From NCBI RefSeq assembly GCF_011762185.1, contig NZ_JAASQJ010000002.1, positions 744,001-808,000 of the forward strand: DNA of 64,000 nucleotides. Direction: 5' to 3'. Below, piece by piece: positions 1 through 8,591 of this stretch. Each line of letters opens with the position of its first letter. Position 1 is the first letter of the stretch. Source of the DNA: Dyadobacter arcticus. Its GTDB lineage: Bacteria; Bacteroidota; Bacteroidia; Cytophagales; Spirosomataceae. Made by a program: the position numbers and the translations under genes. The notes under the pieces are model-generated. The model was given only the letters and a program-made list of their open reading frames with translations, was not told where the DNA came from and searched no databases.

Positions 1-280
1 CAAATGAATAGAAAGGAATGCCGACTTTTGCAACCCACCACTCGTGGGACACATCAACCTCGATTTCATAGAATCCTTGCTTATTCGAGTAAGCTTCCCC
101 AATACTACCTGATACTGATATAGCTCGGCCCCCATACATTTCAACCAAAACACTATCCACCGGCTGCCCATCTTCATCTGTGATCAAGCCATAGACAACT
201 GTTACTCTATTCAATAATGGGCCGCAGCTTGCCAGGGCTACCATTAACATGATCCCAAATACTAATTTTGATAAAGTCAT
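1..280 (-). CDS. Lipoprotein with carboxypeptidase-regulatory-like domain (cut by window edge)
   Basis: The reading frame starts with ATG at 278-280 on the minus strand and runs off the left edge, giving about 93 residues. A strong ribosome binding site (AAGGAGGG) lies 5 bases before the ATG. The N-terminus is a short hydrophobic signal ending in the lipobox LASC, so a lipid-anchored envelope protein is expected. After it comes VVYGLITDEDGQPVDSVLVE, which resembles the first strands of the CarboxypepD_reg/CNA-B beta-sandwich common in Bacteroidota surface proteins. The rest of the protein lies outside the window, so its function cannot be given. It is divergent from fecR. Confidence 0.7.
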   Translation of the reverse strand, partial: MTLSKLVFGIMLMVALASCGPLLNRVTVVYGLITDEDGQPVDSVLVEMYGGRAISVSGSIGEAYSNKQGFYEIEVDVSHEWWVAKVGIPFYSF

Positions 281-486
281 AATTCCCTCCTTTTAATTAT
301 TGACGAACTCCAAAACTTACTTCGTCAAATAAATCAAATACTTCCTTGGATGATGGATTTGAATGATCCTGCGGTAGATTCATTGATCTGCCGGTCGAAC
401 ATTCGAAAAATAATTTTTAGAAAAAGAGTATCGCCCCAATCATTATGCATCCTTATTGAAATTAGCCGCATTTTCATTTGCCTTAT
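281..486. other. Divergent intergenic region between the lipoprotein and fecR
   Basis: AT-rich spacer of 206 bases between two divergent genes. TAATTTTT at 411-418 is close to the Bacteroidota -7 consensus TAnnTTTG but lacks the final G and has no well-spaced upstream TTG. No RNA gene or repeat was seen. No ECF sigma factor gene lies here, although one is often found beside fecR. Confidence 0.4.
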
Positions 487-1590
487 ATGCCCAATTACCG
501 CAATTTTCTTCCGGAGGAGCTTGCTGCCGATCCTTCGTTCAGAAACTGGATTTTATACAATGATCCTGAACACGAGAAGCTTTGGACCGAATGGCTGGAA
601 TTAAACCCTGACAGGCTGGAAATGGTCATGAAAGCGAAGCATTTTCTGGCGATGACGGAAAGTGAATTTGATAGGATTTCGGATGAGGAGATTGCCAATG
701 AAATTTACAGGCTTTCGCATGCAATTGGCGAAAAGACGGCCAAGAAATCGTCGATCTGGATCCGTTTTAGACCAAATTGGTATCATATGGCGGCCTCTGT
801 ACTGATCCTGTTGTTCGCAGGTTGGCTGTTTAACAAACAAACGACTTCCCAACAGCAATCGGATCAATATAAAGCGATTCTCAGCCAGATTACCGAGCCT
901 CTGGTGGAGGTGAAAAACACATCGGACAAAGCACAGCTCGTGATCTTGGAAGATGGGAGTTCTGTTTTATTACAGCCTGAAAGCCGCATCACCTATCCAA
1001 AAAAATTTGAAAATAACAAAAGAGAAGTGTTCCTGAATGGGGAAGCATTTTTTGAAGTGGCCAAAAATCCTGACAAACCCTTTTATGTATACGCACACAC
1101 ATTGGCGACGAAAGTTTTGGGTACCAGCTTTAAAGTGAGCGCCTTTGACGATGACAAGGAAGTGAAAGTGGTGGTAAAAACGGGTAAAGTTTCGGTGTTC
1201 CCGATGACAAAGGAAGCATTGGCAAGCGAGCATGCGAACGACGAGCTTGGTGGCATGGTACTGACGCCTAATCAGCAGATTACGTACACTGCCAAAGAGC
1301 TGCGGCTCACCAGAAGTCTCGTCCCAAACCCGAAATTGCTAGAACTACCCATTCAGAGCCAATCATTTGAATTTAAGAAAACGCCTATAACGGAGGTCTT
1401 TGCCACTTTGGAAAAATCCTATGGGGTAACGATCATATTTGATGGGGAAGTGATGCAAAATTGTTACCTGACTGCCTCGCTTTCCGATGAACCGCTTTTT
1501 GAAAAAATAAACCTGATCTGTAAGACAATCGGTGCCCAGTACGAGCAGATGGACGCCAGTATCATCATTACCAGCAAAGGCTGCTGGTAA
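487..1590 (+). CDS. FecR family anti-sigma factor / transmembrane regulator
   Basis: A 367-residue protein of the usual FecR length. An N-terminal cytoplasmic part (about 1-95) would bind an ECF sigma factor. One membrane segment lies at about 98-115 (WYHMAASVLILLFAGWLF), followed by a periplasmic FecR domain (about 150-250) and a C-terminal DUF4974/STN-like part containing FEFKKTPITEVFATLEKSYG. Such proteins relay the state of a SusC-type transporter across the membrane to a sigma factor. ATG at 487 is preferred over an in-frame TTG at 478. The gene lies 209 bases before susC, so it probably controls that transporter. No partner sigma gene is adjacent, which is unusual. Confidence 0.88.
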   Translation: MPNYRNFLPEELAADPSFRNWILYNDPEHEKLWTEWLELNPDRLEMVMKAKHFLAMTESEFDRISDEEIANEIYRLSHAIGEKTAKKSSIWIRFRPNWYHMAASVLILLFAGWLFNKQTTSQQQSDQYKAILSQITEPLVEVKNTSDKAQLVILEDGSSVLLQPESRITYPKKFENNKREVFLNGEAFFEVAKNPDKPFYVYAHTLATKVLGTSFKVSAFDDDKEVKVVVKTGKVSVFPMTKEALASEHANDELGGMVLTPNQQITYTAKELRLTRSLVPNPKLLELPIQSQSFEFKKTPITEVFATLEKSYGVTIIFDGEVMQNCYLTASLSDEPLFEKINLICKTIGAQYEQMDASIIITSKGCW

Positions 1591-1673
1591 TCAGCGCATT
1601 CCTATATAATTAATTAAAAATCTTTCTGACGCCTATGACGATAATCTATCACCAATGACCCGTTGAAAAAAGC

Positions 1674-1695
1674 CGATGAAGCTGCAACTTCATCG
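1674..1695 (+). other. Hairpin 1 in the fecR-susC leader
   Basis: Perfect 8-bp inverted repeat CGATGAAG / CTTCATCG with a 6-base loop. It lies 84 bases after fecR and about 105 bases before the susC start. No T-run follows, so it is not a standard intrinsic terminator. It may be an mRNA-stabilising or attenuating structure. Confidence 0.5.
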
Positions 1696-1729
1696 ACCCA
1701 AGTTAATCCCCCGTTTGTTCAAGCTGACA

Positions 1730-1748
1730 TTCCCGCTTTTGGCGGGAA
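1730..1748 (+). other. Hairpin 2 in the fecR-susC leader
   Basis: Perfect 7-bp stem TTCCCGC / GCGGGAA closing a TTTTG loop. It ends about 51 bases before the preferred susC ATG. It is GC-rich, but no U-tract follows. Together with the hairpin at 1674-1695 it could set the ratio of FecR to SusC transcripts. Confidence 0.5.
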
Positions 1749-1799
1749 CTGTCCGGGAATCATTTGATGCCGAATTTTAACCCGACAAAAATCAAAATT

Positions 1800-4700
1800 A
1801 TGCCAAAACCAGTACAATTTCATCATGCTTTACAGAAAATCATGCGCATTACGCTGTATCAAGCCTTACTCTCCATCGCTGTTGGCACGCTAGTGCATGC
1901 CAACGACGCCCGTGGACAAAGAGTTTTAGAACAAAAAGTAACGCTACGCCTATCCAATGCCGATATCGACAAGACGCTGGAAAAAATTGAAAATGTGACG
2001 AAGGTTAAGTTTATGTATAACCCTCAGATTTTCAGCAATCAGAAATCGTCCTATAAATTTCAGGAAGAAACTCTTTCAGATGTACTTACCAAAGTCTTGT
2101 CCCCTCATAAAGTGACTTATGAAGTGGTTCAGGACCGCATTATCCTGAAACGTGAGCAGTTACCAGTGCAGGCAGATATTCCGGCAAGTAAGGTTGCACC
2201 TAAACGCAATGTTACCGGTAAGGTAACCGACGAAACAGGCGTGGGTTTGCCTGGTGTGAGCATTTTGGTAAAAGGTACCCAGCGCGGAACTTCTTCTGAC
2301 ACCGATGGAAAATATACAATGGATATCGCTGACGAAGAAGTGGCATCCACAGTTTTGGTATTCAGTTTTGTAGGTTATACTTCACAAGAAATCACCGTCG
2401 GCACCCAAACTGCCCTGAATGTACAATTGGAGCCTGAGGCAAAGGCACTGAATGAAATTGTTGTAACTGCTTTGGGTATTTCGAAAGAAAAGAAAGCACT
2501 TGCGTATGCGGTAACGGAGGTAAAAGGAAGTGAGTTTACGCAAGCCCGTGAAAACAATGTGGCCAATGCATTAACAGGAAAAATTGCAGGTGTCAACGCT
2601 ACTGGTATGTCGACTGGTCCGGGTGGTTCCAGCCGTATCATCATTCGTGGAAATGGATCGCTCAGCGGGAACAACCAGCCTTTGTATGTGATCAATGGTA
2701 TGCCCATGGACAACAGCGTTCCGGGTGGCGGCAATGCTTCGGATGGTAACGGTAACAATACGGACCGGGGTGACGGGATCGGTGGTATCAACCCGGATGA
2801 CATTGAATCAATCAGCGTTTTGAAAGGGGGTCCTGCTGCTGCGCTTTATGGTGCCCGCGCTTCCAATGGTGTTATTTTGATCACAACCAAAAAGGGACGC
2901 GCGCAAAAAGGGATTGGTGTGGAGTACAATGGTAATTTCAGTGTGGATAATCTTTCGATTATTCCCGACTGGCAATATGAATTTGGACAAGGTGTGGATG
3001 GTGTAAAACCGACGACGCAAACGCAGGCCAAGAGCTCGGGCCGTCTATCATACGGAGCGAGAATGGATGGTACGAATGTGATCCAATTTGATGGACAAAT
3101 GCGCACCTATTCGCCTCAAAAGGATAATTTGAAAAACTTTTATCGGACCGGTAAGAATTACATTAATTCCATTTCATTCACGGGAGGCAACGAAACTGTC
3201 AATTTCCGCTTTGGCCTGAATAATACCAGCGCAACCAGCATTGTGCCCAATTCTTCATTTAACAGAAGAATTGCCAATCTGAACCTGAATGCCTATCTGG
3301 GTAAAAAATTGAGCATTGAAACGGTTGTCCAGTACAACATTGAAAATGGCCACGCCCGGCCAAAAGTAGGTTATGCGGACTATAACCCGCATTGGGCTAC
3401 CCATTTGATTGCCAACACTGTAGACATCAGAAGCCTTTCGCCAGGTTATGATGCAACAACCGGCAAAGAGGTGGAATGGAACCCGGTACCTGCCGCTCCA
3501 AACCCCTATTTTGTAATTAATAAATTCAAAAACGAAGACCGCAAGAACCGTTTCCTTGGACAGGCTAACATTAAGTATGATATCCTGGACAACCTGTTTG
3601 TCAAAGGAAGTGTAAGCCAGGATTACTACAACTTCAATTACGAATTCGTAGTACCCACTGCCAATGCTTACGAGCCTTTGGGAAAATACGAGTCGAAGAA
3701 AATTACCTCGTCGGAAACCAACGGAATGCTTACGCTGAATTACAGCAAGGATTTCTCCGAGGACCTTAATTTTTCAGCGCTGGCGGGTGGTAACATGCAG
3801 CGGAGTATTTACGATCAAACGGCATTTAACGGAACCGAGTTTACCATTCCGGGCTTTTACAGCTTTACTAATCTGGCAACCACTACCACGGTTCCTACTT
3901 ATACCGAAAGTGGCATCAATTCCTTATTTGGTTCGGTTGATTTGGGTTACAAAGGTTTTGCCTACATCACAATGTCAGGTCGTCAGGACTGGTTCTCGGT
4001 GCTGAACACGGCGAGCAACAGCATTTTTTACCCGGCCATCGGTGGATCGCTGATCCTTTCAGAAGCATTCAAGTTGCCATCTGCCGTAAGCTTTGCAAAA
4101 CTGCGTGGTTCATGGGCGCAGGTGGGTGGTGCAAACGTGGCTGCTTACCAAATATATCAAAGTTACAGCATGGCACAAGGTGGCCATAATGGTCGGCCGG
4201 TGCAACAACTGGGATCGGCATTGGTACCTAACCCCAACCTGAGACCATTAACTTCTACAACCTATGAAATTGGCCTCGAAGCCAAAATTCTTCAAAACCG
4301 TATCGGTCTTGATCTGACATTGTACAATCGGAAAACAACCAATGATATTGTTCAAAGCAACATTGCATCTTCTTCCGGCTACACATCCGCCCTGCTAAAC
4401 CTGGGTGAATTGAGTAACAAAGGCGTCGAGATTTTGGTAACTGCAACGCCGGTCAAAGCTTCTGACTTTACCTGGGACGTTAGCTATAATATGGCTTATA
4501 ACAAAAGCCAGATCATTAAACTGGATGATAAACTCCCAAGCCTAACCATTGGTACCGGCGTAGGTGGCGGTATTATCAACAATTATGTGGGAGGTACGTA
4601 CGGCGAAGTTTGGGGTTATAACAAGAAAAAAGACGCCAGCGGAAATACCGTATTCAATACAGCCAGCGGCTATGCAGTAAGAGGTGACCTGGCGAGACTG

Positions 4701-5246
4701 GGGAATGGTATTCCACCATGGACAATGGGTATCACGAATCACTTCAAATACAAAAATTTCTCACTGAATGTCCTGATAGACGGGAAGTTCGGAAGCGTGG
4801 TTTACTCCAATATGTACCAGTACGCATATCGTTTCGGTTTGCCGAAAGAGACGCTTCCAGGTCGTGAAACCGGTGTAACTGTGACTGGTGTAACGCCTGA
4901 GGGAGCTCCTTTCACGAAGACCTGGGAGAAAAAAGATGTGGATACCTATTACGACAATGACAAGAACTATACGGGTATTTTTGTATTCAATAATGATTTT
5001 ATCAAACTGCGTCAGGTTATCATCAGCTACAACCTGCCTGTGGCGAAGATGTCGATCCTGGGCACCAAGCTGCAATCCGCTTCACTTTCGCTCGTTGGAC
5101 GTAACCTTTTGCTGCTTTACAAAGACAAGAGAAACAATTACTTCGATCCTGAGTCCAGCTATACCAATGGCAATGCGCAGGGCCTGGAAGCATTCGGTGT
5201 GCCGCGGACGAGAAATATCGGTGTGAACCTGCAAGTGAAATTTTAA
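1800..5246 (+). CDS. SusC/RagA family TonB-linked outer membrane transporter
   Basis: About 1148 residues. Order: signal sequence, a secretin/STN domain (about 40-105) that fits FecR-type signalling, a CarboxypepD_reg domain beginning NVTGKVTDETG (about 137-215), a TonB plug containing the RagA/SusC features IRGNGSLSGNNQPLYVINGM and GPAAALYGARASNGVI, and a large beta-barrel ending in aromatic VNLQVKF. It imports an unknown substrate with SusD by TonB energy. ATG at 1800 gives a clean positively charged signal start; upstream TTG 1764 and ATG 1767 only add a polar stretch. The STN domain together with upstream fecR suggests the transporter itself is the sensor. No polysaccharide lyase or glycoside hydrolase lies nearby, so the substrate is open. 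Confidence 0.95.
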   Translation: MPKPVQFHHALQKIMRITLYQALLSIAVGTLVHANDARGQRVLEQKVTLRLSNADIDKTLEKIENVTKVKFMYNPQIFSNQKSSYKFQEETLSDVLTKVLSPHKVTYEVVQDRIILKREQLPVQADIPASKVAPKRNVTGKVTDETGVGLPGVSILVKGTQRGTSSDTDGKYTMDIADEEVASTVLVFSFVGYTSQEITVGTQTALNVQLEPEAKALNEIVVTALGISKEKKALAYAVTEVKGSEFTQARENNVANALTGKIAGVNATGMSTGPGGSSRIIIRGNGSLSGNNQPLYVINGMPMDNSVPGGGNASDGNGNNTDRGDGIGGINPDDIESISVLKGGPAAALYGARASNGVILITTKKGRAQKGIGVEYNGNFSVDNLSIIPDWQYEFGQGVDGVKPTTQTQAKSSGRLSYGARMDGTNVIQFDGQMRTYSPQKDNLKNFYRTGKNYINSISFTGGNETVNFRFGLNNTSATSIVPNSSFNRRIANLNLNAYLGKKLSIETVVQYNIENGHARPKVGYADYNPHWATHLIANTVDIRSLSPGYDATTGKEVEWNPVPAAPNPYFVINKFKNEDRKNRFLGQANIKYDILDNLFVKGSVSQDYYNFNYEFVVPTANAYEPLGKYESKKITSSETNGMLTLNYSKDFSEDLNFSALAGGNMQRSIYDQTAFNGTEFTIPGFYSFTNLATTTTVPTYTESGINSLFGSVDLGYKGFAYITMSGRQDWFSVLNTASNSIFYPAIGGSLILSEAFKLPSAVSFAKLRGSWAQVGGANVAAYQIYQSYSMAQGGHNGRPVQQLGSALVPNPNLRPLTSTTYEIGLEAKILQNRIGLDLTLYNRKTTNDIVQSNIASSSGYTSALLNLGELSNKGVEILVTATPVKASDFTWDVSYNMAYNKSQIIKLDDKLPSLTIGTGVGGGIINNYVGGTYGEVWGYNKKKDASGNTVFNTASGYAVRGDLARLGNGIPPWTMGITNHFKYKNFSLNVLIDGKFGSVVYSNMYQYAYRFGLPKETLPGRETGVTVTGVTPEGAPFTKTWEKKDVDTYYDNDKNYTGIFVFNNDFIKLRQVIISYNLPVAKMSILGTKLQSASLSLVGRNLLLLYKDKRNNYFDPESSYTNGNAQGLEAFGVPRTRNIGVNLQVKF

Positions 5247-5267
5247 TCATTAAAATATTTATTGAAG

Positions 5268-6830
5268 ATGAAAAAATACTTCAAGCTACTATATCTGGCC
5301 CCTATGGCCTTCTTCATTGCTTCCTGTGACAACGGGTTTGAAGAAATGAATGTCAATCCCAATGCTTCCACGGAAGTTGTTCCTGGTTTTCTTTTTACCA
5401 GGACCCAGCTTACCACAGTGAGTAATAACTTCACCGGAGCCGCCTACCTTACGATCGGCCAATCCATGCAACACTTTGCCACTTATAAGGAGGTACCTGC
5501 TGCTGGTGACAAGTATTTCAATTATGGCTATTCCAATGGCAGCTGGGCTTTGTACGGCGGCGACCCAGCCAGCGCAGGTGCGGTAATCGACATTGAGCAG
5601 GTAATCGGTGCGGTGAAAACTGCTCCCGAAGACGTGAACAAACTGTCCGTGGCACGTATCTGGAGAGCATACCTGTATCATAGACTGACAGATCTATATG
5701 GTGACATTCCCTATTCAGAGGCTGGAAAAGCACTTACTGATAAGAATTTTACACCAAAATACGATACGCAAGCTTCCATTTATGCGGATTTATTAAAGGA
5801 GATAGACGAGTCCATCGCAGCGTTCGACGCAGCAAAAGCTACTTTCGGCAACTCTGACCTGGTGTATGGCGGGGATGTGACTAAATGGAAGAAGTTTGGC
5901 TATTCAATGATGCTGCGTTTGGGTATGCGCCTGACCGAAATAGATCCTGCTATGGCCGAAACCTGGGTAAAGAAAGCAATTGCCGGCGGTGTGATCATCA
6001 ATGATGCTGATATGGCTACCATTGCATATGTGGACGGGTCTATTACGGCAAGCCGAAACTTCATTGCAAGCGGCCTAATGGGTACAGACTATGTAAATCC
6101 GGGTGGTGACAATGTGGAAGGCGGGAAACTCGCAAAAACGCTGGTGGACCACTTTAAAAGCACCAAAGATCCTCGTCTGAATGTCATCTCCATAGTTTGG
6201 GTGCCTTCTGCTGATGGAAAAACGTTTTCTGCCGATACGACTACAGCATTGCAAAAAGGAATGCAAAACGCCGCATTCAACAGCTTGCCGGCGGATTTTA
6301 ATACCTATTCGGAGCCAAATCCTGCCACTGTCCTGAAATACAGCGCACCTTTGCTGGTATTCACAAGCGCAGAGGCTCACCTTCTTTTAGCAGAAGCAAA
6401 CCTGAGGGGTTGGTACGCCGCGAGTACTGCGGAAGCTGAATATAATGCTGCGGTAACCTCGGCGATGAAGCAATGGACATTGTTTGGCAGTGCCGGTGTC
6501 ATTTCAGATGCGAAAATTGCGGCATACCTGAAGGCCAATCCGTTCAAAACAGCCGGAACGCTGGCCGATAAAATGGAACAGATCGGTACACAGAAATGGG
6601 CCAGCTTATTCCTGGAAGACGAGTATGAAATCTTCTCTAACTGGCGACGTACGGGATATCCAAAGTTGACGCCAACAAACTATCCAGGTAACCTGACGGG
6701 AGGCAAGATACCGACCCGCTTTGTCATCCCCGATTCAGAAGAGCAATATAACAAAGCCAACTTCATCGACGCGCGCACCCGCCAGGGCGGCACCAATACG
6801 CTTTCGAGTGTTGTTTGGTGGGATAAGTAA
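5268..6830 (+). CDS. SusD/RagB family outer membrane lipoprotein
   Basis: A 520-residue protein whose signal peptide ends in the lipobox IASC (Cys20), so it is a surface lipoprotein that lids the SusC barrel. Family features include the N-terminal NVNPNAST motif, the helical TPR-like core (RIWRAYLYHRLTDLYGDIPY) and a C-terminal region with EDEYEIFSNWRRTGYPKL. It resembles the SusD-like_2 group. ATG 5268 is preferred over TTG 5262. It follows susC after 21 bases and is clearly in the same operon. Its ligand cannot be read from the sequence. Confidence 0.94.
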   Translation: MKKYFKLLYLAPMAFFIASCDNGFEEMNVNPNASTEVVPGFLFTRTQLTTVSNNFTGAAYLTIGQSMQHFATYKEVPAAGDKYFNYGYSNGSWALYGGDPASAGAVIDIEQVIGAVKTAPEDVNKLSVARIWRAYLYHRLTDLYGDIPYSEAGKALTDKNFTPKYDTQASIYADLLKEIDESIAAFDAAKATFGNSDLVYGGDVTKWKKFGYSMMLRLGMRLTEIDPAMAETWVKKAIAGGVIINDADMATIAYVDGSITASRNFIASGLMGTDYVNPGGDNVEGGKLAKTLVDHFKSTKDPRLNVISIVWVPSADGKTFSADTTTALQKGMQNAAFNSLPADFNTYSEPNPATVLKYSAPLLVFTSAEAHLLLAEANLRGWYAASTAEAEYNAAVTSAMKQWTLFGSAGVISDAKIAAYLKANPFKTAGTLADKMEQIGTQKWASLFLEDEYEIFSNWRRTGYPKLTPTNYPGNLTGGKIPTRFVIPDSEEQYNKANFIDARTRQGGTNTLSSVVWWDK

Positions 6831-6852
6831 TTGTAACCTCTCCATTAAACTT

Positions 6853-6890
6853 ACGGGTTGCGGGTTATCCTGCAATCCGTATCTTGCTTT
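6853..6890 (+). terminator. Possible terminator after susD
   Basis: A 9-bp stem (ACGGGTTGC / GCAATCCGT, one G-U pair) with a 10-base loop sits 22 bases after the susD stop and is followed by ATCTTGCTTTT. The T-tract is weak, so this is only a candidate. Confidence 0.4.
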
Positions 6891-7002
6891 TAAAGGAATA
6901 AAAAAAAGCAGGGATAGACTGAGGATTAGATAGCCTTTTTATGTCTTGAGTATAATTAAAGCCTTTATCTTCCCAAATTCTTGCCGTTAATATTTTTGTT
7001 TT

Positions 7003-7935
7003 ATGAAATTAAAGTTCCTGAATACCCTTGTTGCAGCCATCTCAATGCTGGGAATCCTGCATTCCGCAAATGCCCAAACCATTCCCAAAGAAGAGCTGAT
7101 TTTCCTGACATCCGAATGGAAGGGTGAAAGATTCCCGGATGGTCGTCCGAAAGTTTCTGACGAACTAATCAAACGCGTCAGGAATATTACCATTGAAGAA
7201 GCTTGGGTAGTATTGCAAAATGAAGGCTATAACTGTCAATTCGATGGAAATTGGAAGCTACTTAAAGATGATATCGTCGTTGCGGGTCGTGCATTGACCG
7301 CTCAGTTTATGCCGTCACGGCCAGACGTGGAAAAACTGGTTAAAGATCGCGGGAATAAAAACGGCCGTGCAGGCAACACCAACTCCTGGCCAATTGAACA
7401 GCTCTCAAAAGGGGATGTTTATGTGGCCGACGGATTTGGAAAAATAGCCAGCGGCACGCTGATCGGCGATAATTTGGGCACTTCCATATTTGCTAAGTCA
7501 GGAAACGGGGTCGTCTTTGATGCTTCCGTAAGAGACTTGGAAGGGTTATCCAAAATTGAGGGTTTCAATGCTTTCGTGCGTGATTTTGATCCGTCGTTTT
7601 TGAAAGATGTTTTTCTGAGTGGTTTGAATGTGCCCATACGCATTGGTCGTGCGATTGTTCTGCCAGGTGACCTGGTTCTTGCTAAAAAAGAAGGAGTGAT
7701 TTTTATCCCCGCACATATGGCCGAAAGCGTGATCCTGACTGCCGAATTCCTGACTTTACGCGACAAATTTGCCATTCAAATGCTCAAAGAAGGGAAGTTC
7801 TCTCCCGGACAAATCGATAACCAGTGGACGGACGAGCTTAAAGAGGGCTTCCTAAAATGGCTGGACAAGAATCCCGGTGAAATTCCGATGAAACGCGCGG
7901 AACTGGATGAATATATGAAAAAGAGGACCTGGTAA
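7003..7935 (+). CDS. RraA-like family protein with a signal peptide
   Basis: A 310-residue protein. Residues 1-25 are a Sec signal ending SANAQ. The rest is an RraA/HMG-aldolase-type fold: a GTLIGDNLGT loop (151-160), VRDLEG (176-181, with the Arg-Asp pair used for substrate and metal binding in the aldolase branch) and PGDLVLAKKEGVIFIP (221-236). The family includes RNase E regulators and 4-hydroxy-4-methyl-2-oxoglutarate aldolases, which act in the cytoplasm. An exported member therefore cannot be an RNase regulator in the usual sense, and a periplasmic lyase is a better guess. It lies 172 bases after susD and may be connected with the substrate of that uptake system. Confidence 0.85.
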   Translation: MKLKFLNTLVAAISMLGILHSANAQTIPKEELIFLTSEWKGERFPDGRPKVSDELIKRVRNITIEEAWVVLQNEGYNCQFDGNWKLLKDDIVVAGRALTAQFMPSRPDVEKLVKDRGNKNGRAGNTNSWPIEQLSKGDVYVADGFGKIASGTLIGDNLGTSIFAKSGNGVVFDASVRDLEGLSKIEGFNAFVRDFDPSFLKDVFLSGLNVPIRIGRAIVLPGDLVLAKKEGVIFIPAHMAESVILTAEFLTLRDKFAIQMLKEGKFSPGQIDNQWTDELKEGFLKWLDKNPGEIPMKRAELDEYMKKRTW

Positions 7936-7941
7936 GTTGGG

Positions 7942-7959
7942 CGTAGTTTTAAAACTACG
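7942..7959. terminator. Bidirectional terminator between convergent genes
   Basis: Perfect 18-base palindrome CGTAGTTTTAAAACTACG located between the convergent stops of the RraA-like gene (7935) and the acetyltransferase (7967). The T and A runs inside the stem give each strand a hairpin, so it probably serves both genes. Confidence 0.6.
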
Positions 7960-7966
7960 TGTTTAA

Positions 7967-8473
7967 CTAATGCTCTTCCAGCAGCAATTGCATGAAAACC
8001 AAATCAAGCCACTGGTCAAATTTGAACCCCACTTCTTTAAGATATCCTTTTTCTACAAACCCGTATTTTTTATGGAATTCGATGCTGCCGCGATTGGCGG
8101 CGTCGATGCCTCCAATCATGGTATGAATCCCTGACTCTTTCGCGCGCTGGATCAGGCTTCCCAGCAACTTCCCCCCAACCCCCATACCTCTCGATTTTTC
8201 ATCCAAATAAATCGAATGCTCCACGCTAAACTTGTATCCGATTTTCGGGCGGAAAATATTATAGGATCCGTAACCAATCACCACACCCTCCAATTCAGCC
8301 ACAATAACCGGCATGCCATCATTGTACATTTGGTCGAACCATGCTTTTTGCTGGTCCAATGTTCTGGGTTCGTAATCATAAATGGCGGTCGTATTTAGAA
8401 TCGCATGATTAATAATTTCAAGCAGAGAAGGCAAATCCTTAGGAGCCGCACTTCTGATAATAAGATCCATCAA
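7967..8473 (-). CDS. GNAT family N-acetyltransferase (phosphinothricin-acetyltransferase-like)
   Basis: A 168-residue single-domain GNAT enzyme. The acetyl-CoA binding motif A is visible as IYLDEKSRGMGVGGKLLGSL, followed by the motif-B-like AANRGSIEFHKKYGFVEKG. The N-terminal NHAILNTTAIYDYEPRT and the overall length match the Pat/YncA branch, which acetylates phosphinothricin, methionine sulfone or similar amino acid analogues. The true substrate is not determinable. It starts with two Met codons in a row, and either could be used. It converges on the RraA-like gene. Confidence 0.88.
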   Translation of the reverse strand: MMDLIIRSAAPKDLPSLLEIINHAILNTTAIYDYEPRTLDQQKAWFDQMYNDGMPVIVAELEGVVIGYGSYNIFRPKIGYKFSVEHSIYLDEKSRGMGVGGKLLGSLIQRAKESGIHTMIGGIDAANRGSIEFHKKYGFVEKGYLKEVGFKFDQWLDLVFMQLLLEEH

Positions 8474-8591
8474 AGTAAAACAGGTCGTTGCAGGTTAATA
8501 AACAGGGTTAAAGTTACCCCATAATTCTCAAAAAATTAATGGCAAAAAAAGTCATTTATTTGATAGATTCGTTAGGCTAACTAAAAAAGCA

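Noticed and set aside
350-604. Frame of 84 codons before and over fecR
   Set aside because: It overlaps fecR in another frame, is Cys- and Ile-rich, and does not resemble an ECF sigma factor, so it does not supply the missing partner.
6991-6998. TATTTTTG as promoter of the RraA-like gene
   Set aside because: It matches TAnnTTTG but ends only four bases before the ATG, which would leave essentially no leader, and no spaced TTG lies upstream.
7003-7935. Assignment as rraA (RNase E inhibitor)
   Set aside because: A signal peptide and the longer length do not fit a cytoplasmic RNase regulator.
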